Assembly: GCA_024233305.1 (NCBI GenBank)
Contig: JACKPV010000036.1
Location: 96,943 to 160,942, forward strand
DNA from: Verrucomicrobiales bacterium
Lineage (GTDB): Bacteria; Verrucomicrobiota; Verrucomicrobiia; Limisphaerales; J093
DNA: 64,000 bases
Direction: 5' to 3'
Shown here: positions 16,297 to 23,989 of the stretch, one piece after another
Layout of the letters: every line of letters starts with the position of its first letter
Numbering within the stretch: position 1 is the stretch's first letter
Position numbers and translations under genes: made by a program
Notes under the pieces: generated by a model
The model's database searches: none
What the model saw: the letters and a program-made list of their open reading frames with translations, nothing else
Told to the model about the DNA's origin: nothing

Positions 16297-17594
16297 CCGC
16301 GGCAATACTGGCAGCACACTCGATCGAGGAACGGACGGAGCGCCAATCGCAGGGGAACGAACGGTCACGGCAAGCCGGGACACAGACCGGCGCCCCCCCC
16401 CGTCCGGCGGTTCCGGGCAAAGCGTCGCGGCCCGCCTGCGTCCCACCAAGGCGGTTCACGGTCGACGGCAGCGATGAGCTGGAAATCGCGCTGGAGCAGA
16501 CGTGCGAGAGGGTTCGCGCCGGGGTGGCCGACCTGATCCCCGCGCGGCGGTTCGAGGGGTTGCTGCTGGCGGGCGGCTATGGTCGCGGGGAAGGCGGCGT
16601 GCTCCGCACTCCCGAAGGCGACCGGCCGTACAACGATCTCGAGTTCTACGTCTTCGTTCGCGGGAACCGGTTGCTGGCGGAACGGCGGTACCGGGAGCCG
16701 CTGCACGAGCTGGGGGAACGCCTGTCGTCGAGCGCGGGGCTGGAGGTCGAGTTCAAGGTGCTCACCGCGGCGCACCTGCGGCACAGCCCGGTGTCCATGT
16801 TCTATTACGACCTGGTGAGCGGGCATCAACGGCTGGCGGGCGGGGAGGAGCTGCTGCGCGGTTGTGAGCATCACCGGACCGCCCTGCGCATCCCGCTGCA
16901 CGAGGCGACGCGGCTGCTGCTGAACCGTTGCTCGGGGTTGCTGTTCGCCCGCGCGCGGCTCGTTCGAACGGGCGACTTCACCGCCGCGGATGCGGACTTC
17001 GTCGGTCGCAACCTGGCAAAGGCGAAGCTGGCTTTCGGGGACGTGCTGCTGGCGGCCAAGGGGCAGTATCAGTGGAGCTGTCGCGAACGGCACTGGCGGT
17101 TGCGTGGCTGGCAGCTGACCGAGGACCTGGCCTGGGCCGCGCCGCTGGTCGATCTCCACGGGGAAGGTGTGGATTTCAAGCTGCACCCGGTTCGTTCCCC
17201 GGCATCACGGGACACGCTCGAGGCGGAACACGCCCGGTTGAGCCATCTCGGCCGCCGGCTGTGGCTGTGGCTCGAAGGGCGGCGGCTCGGGCCGCATTTC
17301 GCGTCCGCGCGGGACTACGCCTTGAGCGCGGTGAACAAGTGCCCCGAGTGCCCGGCGCTGCGGAATCGCCTGATCAATGCGCGGACCTTTGGCCTGGCCG
17401 CGGCGATCGGTCGGGCTGGCCGACGCTACCCGCGGGAGCGGTTGCTCCAGGCCCTGCCCCTGCTGCTCTGGGAGACCGACGGTCTGGAGGATGCGGGGCT
17501 GCGGGAGTGCATTCAGACGGCCCTGGACACCCGGGCGGTCGGGTTCGAGGCCGTTGTGCAGGCCTACCGGCAGTTGTGGGAGAGGTTCAACTGA
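16293..17594 (+). CDS. Nucleotidyltransferase-fold protein of unknown function in EPS operon
   Basis: I do not recognise the family. The start is taken as GTG 16293, which gives a GTGA overlap with the GT2 stop and a 433-residue product. After a ~50-residue low-complexity lead there is a block LLLAGGYGRGEG followed ~20 residues later by NDLEFYVF. This resembles the hG-G/S ... DxE/D active-site pattern of the polymerase-beta-type nucleotidyltransferase fold. The remainder is helical and Arg/Leu-rich, with no membrane segment, and carries NKCPECPALRN near residue 350. Its position suggests it transfers a nucleotide or phosphate-containing group to, or acts as a scaffold for, EPS intermediates; this is inference. 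Confidence 0.8.
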   Translation: MTAAILAAHSIEERTERQSQGNERSRQAGTQTGAPPRPAVPGKASRPACVPPRRFTVDGSDELEIALEQTCERVRAGVADLIPARRFEGLLLAGGYGRGEGGVLRTPEGDRPYNDLEFYVFVRGNRLLAERRYREPLHELGERLSSSAGLEVEFKVLTAAHLRHSPVSMFYYDLVSGHQRLAGGEELLRGCEHHRTALRIPLHEATRLLLNRCSGLLFARARLVRTGDFTAADADFVGRNLAKAKLAFGDVLLAAKGQYQWSCRERHWRLRGWQLTEDLAWAAPLVDLHGEGVDFKLHPVRSPASRDTLEAEHARLSHLGRRLWLWLEGRRLGPHFASARDYALSAVNKCPECPALRNRLINARTFGLAAAIGRAGRRYPRERLLQALPLLLWETDGLEDAGLRECIQTALDTRAVGFEAVVQAYRQLWERFN

Positions 17595-17602
17595 CCACGA
17601 CA

Positions 17603-18136
17603 ATGTTCGAAACGCTGAGGGCTGATCTTCGACGCAACCTGCAGGACTACGCCCCGCGGGGACGCCTCCGTGCCGTCCTGCTCGGGCTCACCCTGAACAG
17701 CGTCCATGCCATCTTGCTGATCCGCCTCCAGTTCTGGTGCGCGCGCCACCGGCTGCCCACGATCTTCGCGGCCAAGCTGCTCTTCTGGCTCTTCAAGATC
17801 GAGATCAGTCGCGAGGCCCGGATCGGGCCGGGCCTGCGCCTGCCGCATCCGATGGGGCTCATCATCGCGCCGCAGGTCGTCGTGGGCGCCAACTGCGACC
17901 TTTACGCCGATGTGCGTCTGGTGCTGGCCAACGGCCTCCGGGAGGGACCGCGCATCGGGAACCACGTCTTTCTCGGCGACGGGGCCAAGGTGGTTGGGCG
18001 GGTGAACGTGGGAGACCACGCCGTGGTGGGAGTCTCGAGCGTGGTGACCCGGGACATCCCACCCCATGCCACGGCGGTGGGCATCCCTGCGCGGATCATC
18101 GATGAACACAACGAGCGCGCCCGGGACGCGCGCTGA
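17603..18136 (+). CDS. Serine O-acetyltransferase-like hexapeptide acetyltransferase
   Basis: A 177-residue left-handed beta-helix protein similar to the C-terminal domain of CysE. It has IEISREARIGPGLRLPHPMG, then hexapeptide repeats (VVVGANCDLYADV, IGNHVFLGDGAKVVG, VNVGDHAVVGVSSVVTRDI) and AVGIPARII at the end. His in LPHPMG corresponds to the CoA-dependent catalytic region. It lacks the helical N-domain of housekeeping CysE. Within an EPS locus such proteins usually O-acetylate sugars rather than make cysteine. It starts 8 nt after the previous stop and is followed by a pyruvyltransferase, so both are likely polysaccharide decoration enzymes. Confidence 0.88.
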   Translation: MFETLRADLRRNLQDYAPRGRLRAVLLGLTLNSVHAILLIRLQFWCARHRLPTIFAAKLLFWLFKIEISREARIGPGLRLPHPMGLIIAPQVVVGANCDLYADVRLVLANGLREGPRIGNHVFLGDGAKVVGRVNVGDHAVVGVSSVVTRDIPPHATAVGIPARIIDEHNERARDAR

Positions 18137-18160
18137 CGCCAACCGTTCCTTGGGAGTTTC

Positions 18161-19393
18161 ATGAAGATCGTCATCACAGGCATCACGAGCTTCCGCAACC
18201 GCGGGGTTGAGGCGCTGGTTGTGACCACGCTGGAACAAATGCGATCGCGGCTTCCGGGCGCGCGGTTCCTGGTGCTCGACCGGATGCCCGATTACGACGC
18301 CTCCCGGTTGCGCGCTCCGGACGTGGCGTTCAAGCTCGACGAGACGATCCGGCCGCTCTACGCGAGCCGGATGCGGCGGGCCCTGTTGCAGCTCTCGGAT
18401 CACGTCGAGGCCCTGGGCCGGCAGTACCAGGCCACCATCCGCGACGTCGAGGAAGCGGATGCGGTGATCGCCTCGGGCGGGGATGTGTTCTGCTCGGAGT
18501 ACGGCCATCAATCGCTCCTCTCGCATCTGCGCCCCCTGCGGATCGCCCAACGGGCGGGCGTGCCAGTCTTCATCCACGCGCAGTCGATCGGTCCCTTCAA
18601 GAACGAGCCGGACCGCCGGGCGTTTGTGGTGGCGGCGCGCGGGGTGCGGCACATCACGGTGCGCGAGCGAATGACGCGGCAGTATCTCACGCGGGAACTC
18701 GGACTGCCGGAGGACCGGGTCACGCTGACCGCGGATCCCGCGTTCCTGCTGGCCCCCGTCGCAGCGCCGTGGCGGACCCACTACCACGCTCCACCGGACC
18801 GTCCGCTTGTCGCTCTCTCGACCAGCCAGGCGATCTGCACGTGGATGGGGTCGGACCATGACGCGCATTTCGAGGCCTGGCGCGGGACCATCCGCTGGTT
18901 GCGGGAAACGCTGGACGCGCGCGTGATCCTGATTCCGCACGTGCAGGAACTGTCGAGCCGGAACGACGACCGCATCCTGGCCACGGCGTTGATGCGCGAT
19001 TTCGGTTTCGATCCGCACGTGCAGTTGGCCGGCGGCGATTTCGGCGCGGCGGATTTCAAGGGCATCATCAGCAGCTGCGAGCTGGTGATTGCCGAGCGGA
19101 TGCATGCGGCGATCGCCGGGCTTTCCAGCGGGGTGCCCACGGTGGTGATCGGCTATTCGGTGAAGAGCGAGGGGATCCTGGGCGATCTGTTCGAGGCCGG
19201 GCAGGTGGAGGACGCGCTCTTGATCCCCCTGCCGGAGTTCCTGGGCGGCGACGGCGGATTGCCGCGAATGAAGCGGGCCTGGGAACAGCGGTCGACGATT
19301 GCGGACGCCCTGCAACGCCGGCTGCCCGAGGTCCGCGAGCGGGCCGCGCGGAGTTTCGAGATCATTGCGGAGGCCTTGCGGCCGGCGGCATGA
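18161..19393 (+). CDS. Polysaccharide pyruvyl transferase family protein
   Basis: A 410-residue member of the polysaccharide pyruvyl transferase family (CsaB/EpsI type), which adds ketal pyruvate from phosphoenolpyruvate to sugars and gives EPS a negative charge. The features seen are MKIVITGITSFRNRGVEAL at the start (nucleotide-loop-like GITSFRNRG), VIASGGDVFCSEYG, HAQSIGPF, LTADPAFLL, and the C-terminal VIAERMHAAIAGLSSGVPTV block. A GGAG-type ribosome site (TTGGGAG) lies 5 nt before the ATG. Its 3' end overlaps by 32 bp the convergent gene on the other strand, so this is the end of the first plus-strand run. Confidence 0.9.
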   Translation: MKIVITGITSFRNRGVEALVVTTLEQMRSRLPGARFLVLDRMPDYDASRLRAPDVAFKLDETIRPLYASRMRRALLQLSDHVEALGRQYQATIRDVEEADAVIASGGDVFCSEYGHQSLLSHLRPLRIAQRAGVPVFIHAQSIGPFKNEPDRRAFVVAARGVRHITVRERMTRQYLTRELGLPEDRVTLTADPAFLLAPVAAPWRTHYHAPPDRPLVALSTSQAICTWMGSDHDAHFEAWRGTIRWLRETLDARVILIPHVQELSSRNDDRILATALMRDFGFDPHVQLAGGDFGAADFKGIISSCELVIAERMHAAIAGLSSGVPTVVIGYSVKSEGILGDLFEAGQVEDALLIPLPEFLGGDGGLPRMKRAWEQRSTIADALQRRLPEVRERAARSFEIIAEALRPAA

Positions 19394-19820
19394 ACTGGTC
19401 CCCGTCACCCACCGGTGTCTCCCCCAGGAGCCATCTCCAGAAGGACAGTTGAACATGGGATTCGACCGCGCCATCCGGCCAGAGATGCAGGACCACCCGG
19501 TAACCGCCGCGGGGTTCCACGTAGGCGCCCTGCCATTGCCAGGGGGGATCGGTGGCGGTCTCGAGCCCGACAGCCCCCGGGCTGCCGGCCGGCGTCAGTT
19601 TCCAGCGGACCGAACCGTCGTCATCAAGACGGGTGAACGTGGTGGTCTGGCCGCACGCGGTCACGCGCAGGACGGTCACCGGCGCGCCGGTTTGATTGTA
19701 GACCACGATGCTTGAGATGTCCGAACGCAAGCAAGCGATGCCACCGGTCAGAGCCAGCAGAAGGAGGGCAAGCAGGGGAAGCAGGACCCGCTTACGGCGG
19801 AGGCATGGCGTGGGGTTCAT
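19362..19820 (-). CDS. Hypothetical secreted or membrane-anchored protein
   Basis: A 152-residue product with a strong N-terminal hydrophobic segment (LLPLLALLLLALTGGIACLRS). The Cys after GIA gives an acceptable lipobox-like site, so it may be a lipoprotein. The rest is a small beta-rich domain (VVYNQTGAPVTVLRVTACG, ending near VQLSFWRWLLGE). I do not recognise the family. It is encoded opposite to the main operon: its 5' end overlaps the upstream Wzy-like gene by 29 bp, and its 3' end overlaps the pyruvyltransferase gene by 32 bp. Confidence 0.72.
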   Translation of the reverse strand: MNPTPCLRRKRVLLPLLALLLLALTGGIACLRSDISSIVVYNQTGAPVTVLRVTACGQTTTFTRLDDDGSVRWKLTPAGSPGAVGLETATDPPWQWQGAYVEPRGGYRVVLHLWPDGAVESHVQLSFWRWLLGETPVGDGDQFMPPAARPPQ

Positions 19821-21210
19821 GCGTATCGGTTGCGGACGGACGTTGGGACACGGCCGCCCGGCGGCGTTCGCGGCGCAGCTGTTCGAGGCGGCCCGTGACG
19901 CCCATGAGAATCAACCAGAGCATCAGGTTGCGGGGCTGGGTCAGCACGCGTTCGAGGGTGCTTTGGAGGTAGTTCAGCGCGCAGCCGGCAGCGATCCCAA
20001 GACTGAGGGAGCGCTGGAAGGAATGGCCGAAGGCGAGGAAGGCGCGCAGGTTCCGCCACCACGCCAGGCCGATCACCAGCAACCACGCGGCCAGTCCGGG
20101 ATAGCCGGTTTCGGCCAGCAACAGGTAGTAGTGGCTCTCGACGACCGAATTGGCCTTCGTCTCGTCCACCCGCATGCCCCGACCCCGGATCCAGTCGTAG
20201 TAGACCTCCGCGTATCGGTAGGGAGGATTCACCACCAGCGCATAATTGTTCCAGCCGATGCCCAGCGGGTGGTCCCGCACCATCTCCCGGCAGGCGTCCT
20301 TCATGACTTCGCGCAGCTCACTGCTGGCCTGATTCCCGTGATCATTGAATCGCGCGACGATCGTGTCGGCGGTCAGGAGCAAACCAACCGCCCCCACCAC
20401 CCCCATGCCGGCCGCCACCGACCAGCGCCGGACGGTGGGCTTGTCGAGCAGGCTGACGACCATCACGCCGATCGTCCCGAGCGCGAAGGCGGCCAGGGCG
20501 GCGCGGGACAGGGTGCACTGCACGACCAGGGCGCAGGCCAGGAATCCGGCAAGACACCGGTTGCCGCCCCGGAACGCGGGCCCCAGCCCGGCCGCCAGCA
20601 GGGGCATGCCGACGGCAATCGCATACATCGCGAGCGGGTTCTGGTGCTCGAATGTCCCGCGCACCTGGTACATCCCGTCGGCGTACTTGAGTTTCAAGCA
20701 GACCAGGGCCTCCCAGAACATCACCCCCGCCATCACCCGCAGGAAGTACTGCAGGTGCTCCGTCGTGCGGAGCAGGTTGAACGTCGCGATCAACAGCAGG
20801 GACGCAAACGCCATCTTGTGCGCGGTCATCAGGACCAGGTGATGATCCGGCGCATTGAGCACGGACAACAGCGAAAGACCGCAATAGGCGAGGTAGGGAA
20901 GCAGCAGCGGCGGCGCCCAGCGAAACCCTTCCCGCCCCTCGAGCCGGCGGGCCGTGATGAGCGCCACGGCGAGGGCGTGGTTGAAGTAGAAATGGTAGCC
21001 CTTCGTGTGCCCGCGATAGGTTTCGATCGAGGCCACGGTCAACCCCCAGTTGGACGGTCCCATCAGCCCGTTGAGGGTCATGAAGCACATCACCGCGAAC
21101 ACCCCCAACTGCCAGCGTTCGCGTCCCTTCAACCACACCCCGGCCACCGGCGCCACCACCCCGAAGAGCGGCAGCAGGATCCCGAGCTTCACCCAGTCGA
21201 TGGCGGTCAC
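19792..21210 (-). CDS. O-antigen ligase/polymerase (Wzy-like) membrane protein
   Basis: A 472-residue integral membrane protein with roughly 10-12 hydrophobic helices and a long periplasmic loop late in the chain (ELREVMKDACREMVRDHPLGIGWNNY region). This loop position, with the Arg- and His-containing HPLGIGWNN motif, is characteristic of the O-antigen ligase/Wzy polymerase superfamily. It would polymerise flipped repeat units in the periplasm. The start is GTG at 21210. It is encoded on the minus strand, divergent from the GT26-STAS gene, and is the only polymerase candidate in the locus. Confidence 0.88.
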   Translation of the reverse strand: MTAIDWVKLGILLPLFGVVAPVAGVWLKGRERWQLGVFAVMCFMTLNGLMGPSNWGLTVASIETYRGHTKGYHFYFNHALAVALITARRLEGREGFRWAPPLLLPYLAYCGLSLLSVLNAPDHHLVLMTAHKMAFASLLLIATFNLLRTTEHLQYFLRVMAGVMFWEALVCLKLKYADGMYQVRGTFEHQNPLAMYAIAVGMPLLAAGLGPAFRGGNRCLAGFLACALVVQCTLSRAALAAFALGTIGVMVVSLLDKPTVRRWSVAAGMGVVGAVGLLLTADTIVARFNDHGNQASSELREVMKDACREMVRDHPLGIGWNNYALVVNPPYRYAEVYYDWIRGRGMRVDETKANSVVESHYYLLLAETGYPGLAAWLLVIGLAWWRNLRAFLAFGHSFQRSLSLGIAAGCALNYLQSTLERVLTQPRNLMLWLILMGVTGRLEQLRRERRRAAVSQRPSATDTHEPHAMPPP

Positions 21211-21219
21211 GGCGGCGCC

Positions 21220-21247
21220 ACTCTAACCCGTCTCCCCGGGCTTCCAA
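21220..21247 (-). promoter_or_regulatory. Candidate sigma-70-like promoter for the Wzy-like gene
   Basis: On the minus strand TTGGAA (21242-21247) is separated by 16 nt from TAGAGT (21220-21225); each hexamer matches the consensus at 4 of 6 positions. The predicted start of transcription would fall within a few bases of the GTG at 21210, implying a leaderless or nearly leaderless message. Weak support. Confidence 0.3.
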
Positions 21248-21287
21248 GGGAGAAACATCTGTCTGGAATCGCCAACCACCGCCTCCC

Positions 21288-22757
21288 ATGAGCGCCACCC
21301 CGCCCGCCCCGTCGACCAGCCGCCCGCCCATTGCCATCCTCGGCGTGCCCTTCGACAACGTCACCACCGCCGACACCCTCCGCCTCGTCGGCGAGATGAT
21401 CGCCACGGGCAAGCCGCATTATCTCGTGACCGCGAACGTGGATTTCGTGGTCCAGGCGCAGGCTGACCTCGAGCTGCGCCGCATCCTGCATGACGCCCAT
21501 CTGGTGGTGGCGGACGGCATGCCGCTGGTCTGGGCCTCCCGTTGGCTGGGCAACCCGCTGCCCGAACGGGTCACAGGTTCCGGGATGACGCCGCTGCTCC
21601 TCGCCGAGGCCGAACGACAGGGCTGGCGCGTGTATTTCCTGGGCGGCACGGAGGAGAGCGTGGCCCGGGCGGCGACCGAAACGCGTCGACGTCATCCGCG
21701 GCTCGAACTTGTCGGCGCCTATTCACCACCCTTCCGGCCGTTGCTGGAAATGGACCACGACGACATTCTGCGCCGGCTGCGCGAGGCCCGGCCGGACATC
21801 CTGCTGGTGGCCTTCGGCTGTCCGAAGCAGGAGAAATGGCTGAACATGCATCACCGGGCTGCCGGGGTTCCCGTGGGAATCGGGGTGGGCGCGACGATCG
21901 ATTTTCTGGCGGGCACGATGCGCCGGGCTCCCGTGTGGATGCAGCGTGCGGGACTCGAGTGGCTTTACCGGCTGGCCCAGGAACCGCGCCGCTTGTTCCG
22001 CCGATATTTCACCGACCTTTGGGTGTTCGGGTGGGCCATCATCCGCCAGCTGCGCGAGTTGCGCGGTCGGCGCCGGGAAAACCGTGGCGCCCGGACCCTC
22101 GAAGCGCAATCGTCCGGTACCGGCGAGGACCTTGTCCTGCGGCTGCCTTCGGAGCTGGACGCGGCCACGGTCCGGGGCGACGAGGCCCTCCGGGCCCGCC
22201 TGGGCGCGCATCCCGGCAATCTGATCCTGGAATGCGCGGAAGTGACCTTCGCGGACAGCACGGCGTTCGGTCTCTTGATTCGTCTGCAGAAGGAATGCCG
22301 CGCTCGCGACCGGCAGTTGGTCCTCGCCGGCCCCTCGCCAGCCCTGCGCCGCGGCATGGAATTGATGAAGTTGACCGACTTCTTCGCCCAGGCCTCCGAC
22401 CTCGCCGCCGCCCTTGCGCTCGTCGCCGAACGCACCCGCGAGCAGGCCGTGGTGCGGTCCTTCACCCTGGGCGGGAACGCGGAGACCGTGCGGTGGACCG
22501 GCGAGATCACCGCCGCGCGAACGGCAGAGATCCGGGCGCTCACGGAGCACCTGCTGGACCGGCCGGAGGCGGACGTCGCCCTGGATCTTTCGCAGGTCCG
22601 GTTCATCGACAGTTCGGGGATCGGCCTGCTGGTCTCGTTGCGCAAGCGCGCCGGCCGGACCGGCGCCCGGTTCGCGATCCGCCATCCCTCGCCGGCGGTG
22701 CGGGAGGTTGCCCGGTTGCTGCATCTGGAAACCTACCTCCTCGGGAGTCGCTCATGA
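21288..22757 (+). CDS. GT26 (WecG/TagA/CpsF) glycosyltransferase fused to two C-terminal STAS domains
   Basis: A 489-residue fusion. Residues ~17-265 are a WecG/TagA/CpsF glycosyltransferase: ILGVPFDNVTTADTL, YLVTANVDFVV, VVADGMPLVWASRWLG, RVYFLGGTEESV, LVAFGCPKQEKW and GVGATIDFLAG all occur in order. A basic linker leads to STAS domain 1 (~282-380), whose phospho-loop reads FADSTAFG with Ser324. STAS domain 2 (~388-489) reads FIDSSGIG with Ser442. Stand-alone enzymes of this family end before residue ~265. The fusion would place a cytoplasmic EPS glycosyltransferase under partner-switching control by the SpoIIE-type kinase/phosphatase of the same locus (inference). The next glycosyltransferase overlaps its stop by ATGA. 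Confidence 0.93.
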   Translation: MSATPPAPSTSRPPIAILGVPFDNVTTADTLRLVGEMIATGKPHYLVTANVDFVVQAQADLELRRILHDAHLVVADGMPLVWASRWLGNPLPERVTGSGMTPLLLAEAERQGWRVYFLGGTEESVARAATETRRRHPRLELVGAYSPPFRPLLEMDHDDILRRLREARPDILLVAFGCPKQEKWLNMHHRAAGVPVGIGVGATIDFLAGTMRRAPVWMQRAGLEWLYRLAQEPRRLFRRYFTDLWVFGWAIIRQLRELRGRRRENRGARTLEAQSSGTGEDLVLRLPSELDAATVRGDEALRARLGAHPGNLILECAEVTFADSTAFGLLIRLQKECRARDRQLVLAGPSPALRRGMELMKLTDFFAQASDLAAALALVAERTREQAVVRSFTLGGNAETVRWTGEITAARTAEIRALTEHLLDRPEADVALDLSQVRFIDSSGIGLLVSLRKRAGRTGARFAIRHPSPAVREVARLLHLETYLLGSRS

Positions 22758-23920
22758 AGATCGGCCTTTCGACCACCATGATTCAGCGCGGGAAATCCGG
22801 CGTCGCCCGGTACGTCCTGGATCTCGTCCAGGCGCTGCTGGACACTCCGGGCGATCATCAGCTCCAGCTGTTCGTGCTCGAGGAGGACCGGGAGTTGTTC
22901 GCCTTCGCACGGGATCGGGCGGCCATCCTCACCGTTCCGGAAACCGCGCGGACCCCGGTGGCGAACATCCGCTGGCACCAAACCCGTCTGCCGGCCCTCG
23001 CCCGCCAGCAAGACCTCGACGTGCTGCACGTTCCCAGTTACCGCCGTCTCCTCTGGCCCCGGCCCTGCGCCCTCGTCGCCACCATTCACGACCTCGCCCC
23101 CTTTCATCTCGCCACCAAATACGACTGGAAACGGATGTTCTACGGGCGTGTCGTCGTGAAACGTCTCGCGCGCCGGCAGCATGAAATCGTGGCGGTGAGC
23201 GAACAGACGGCGCGGGATCTCGAGCGCTTCTTCGGCCTCGGCGCCGACCGCGTCACGGTGATTTGGAACGGGATCGATCACAGTCGCTTCCGCGAGGAAA
23301 ACCCCGCGGCGGACCGGGCGGCCGCGGCGGACCGATGGGGCCTCGACCGTCCCTTTTTCTTGTACGTCTCGCGGCTCGAGCATCCGGCCAAGAACCACGC
23401 CCGGTTGATCGAGGGCTTCAACCGGTTCAAGCGCCAGACCGGTTCGGACTGGCTGCTCGCGTTGGCGGGGGGCGACTGGCACGGGGCGGAGGTCATCCGG
23501 TCGGCCGCGGCAGCCGCGCCGTTCGCCAGGGACATCCGGTTCCTTGGATTCGTCGATGACGTCGCGCTGCCCGGGCTCTACCGGGCGGCGGCCGTCTTCG
23601 TGTATCCGTCGCTGTTCGAGGGGTTCGGTCTGCCGCCGGTCGAGGCGATGGCCTGCGGCACCCCGGTGATCAGCTCGACCCGCGGCGCCCTCCGGGAGGT
23701 CGTGGCCGATGCCGCCCGGACTGTGGATCCGGAGAATCCGGGCAGCCTCGAGGAAGCCCTTGCCGCCTTGGCGGGCGAGGCTGCGGAACGCGAGCGGCTG
23801 CGGGCCGCCGGGCGGGCGAATGCGAGGCGCTTCGACTGGCGCCTGACGGCCCGGCAGACCCTGGCCCTCTATGCACGCGCGGCCGGCCGCGTGTGCGGAG
23901 AGGAAAGCCGTGGTGTTTAG
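22754..23920 (+). CDS. Glycosyltransferase family 4 (mannosyltransferase-like)
   Basis: A 388-residue GT4 enzyme starting MKIGLSTTMIQRGKSGVARYV. It has LVATIHDLAPF, VTVIWNGIDHSRF at the domain junction, LYVSRLEHPAKNHARLI, and the donor-site segment YPSLFEGFGLPPVEAMACGT with both conserved Glu residues. The pattern is that of alpha-mannosyl- or related transferases, but the sugar cannot be fixed. ATG 22754 overlaps the preceding stop by 4 nt; the longer frame upstream is a shadow of the GT26-STAS gene. Confidence 0.93.
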   Translation: MKIGLSTTMIQRGKSGVARYVLDLVQALLDTPGDHQLQLFVLEEDRELFAFARDRAAILTVPETARTPVANIRWHQTRLPALARQQDLDVLHVPSYRRLLWPRPCALVATIHDLAPFHLATKYDWKRMFYGRVVVKRLARRQHEIVAVSEQTARDLERFFGLGADRVTVIWNGIDHSRFREENPAADRAAAADRWGLDRPFFLYVSRLEHPAKNHARLIEGFNRFKRQTGSDWLLALAGGDWHGAEVIRSAAAAAPFARDIRFLGFVDDVALPGLYRAAAVFVYPSLFEGFGLPPVEAMACGTPVISSTRGALREVVADAARTVDPENPGSLEEALAALAGEAAERERLRAAGRANARRFDWRLTARQTLALYARAAGRVCGEESRGV

Positions 23921-23989
23921 CTCGCATGTTGTTATCCTGCCGGCGATGCCATGCGGTGGTTCAACCAGGGCGTTCGCCATTGATGTCTG

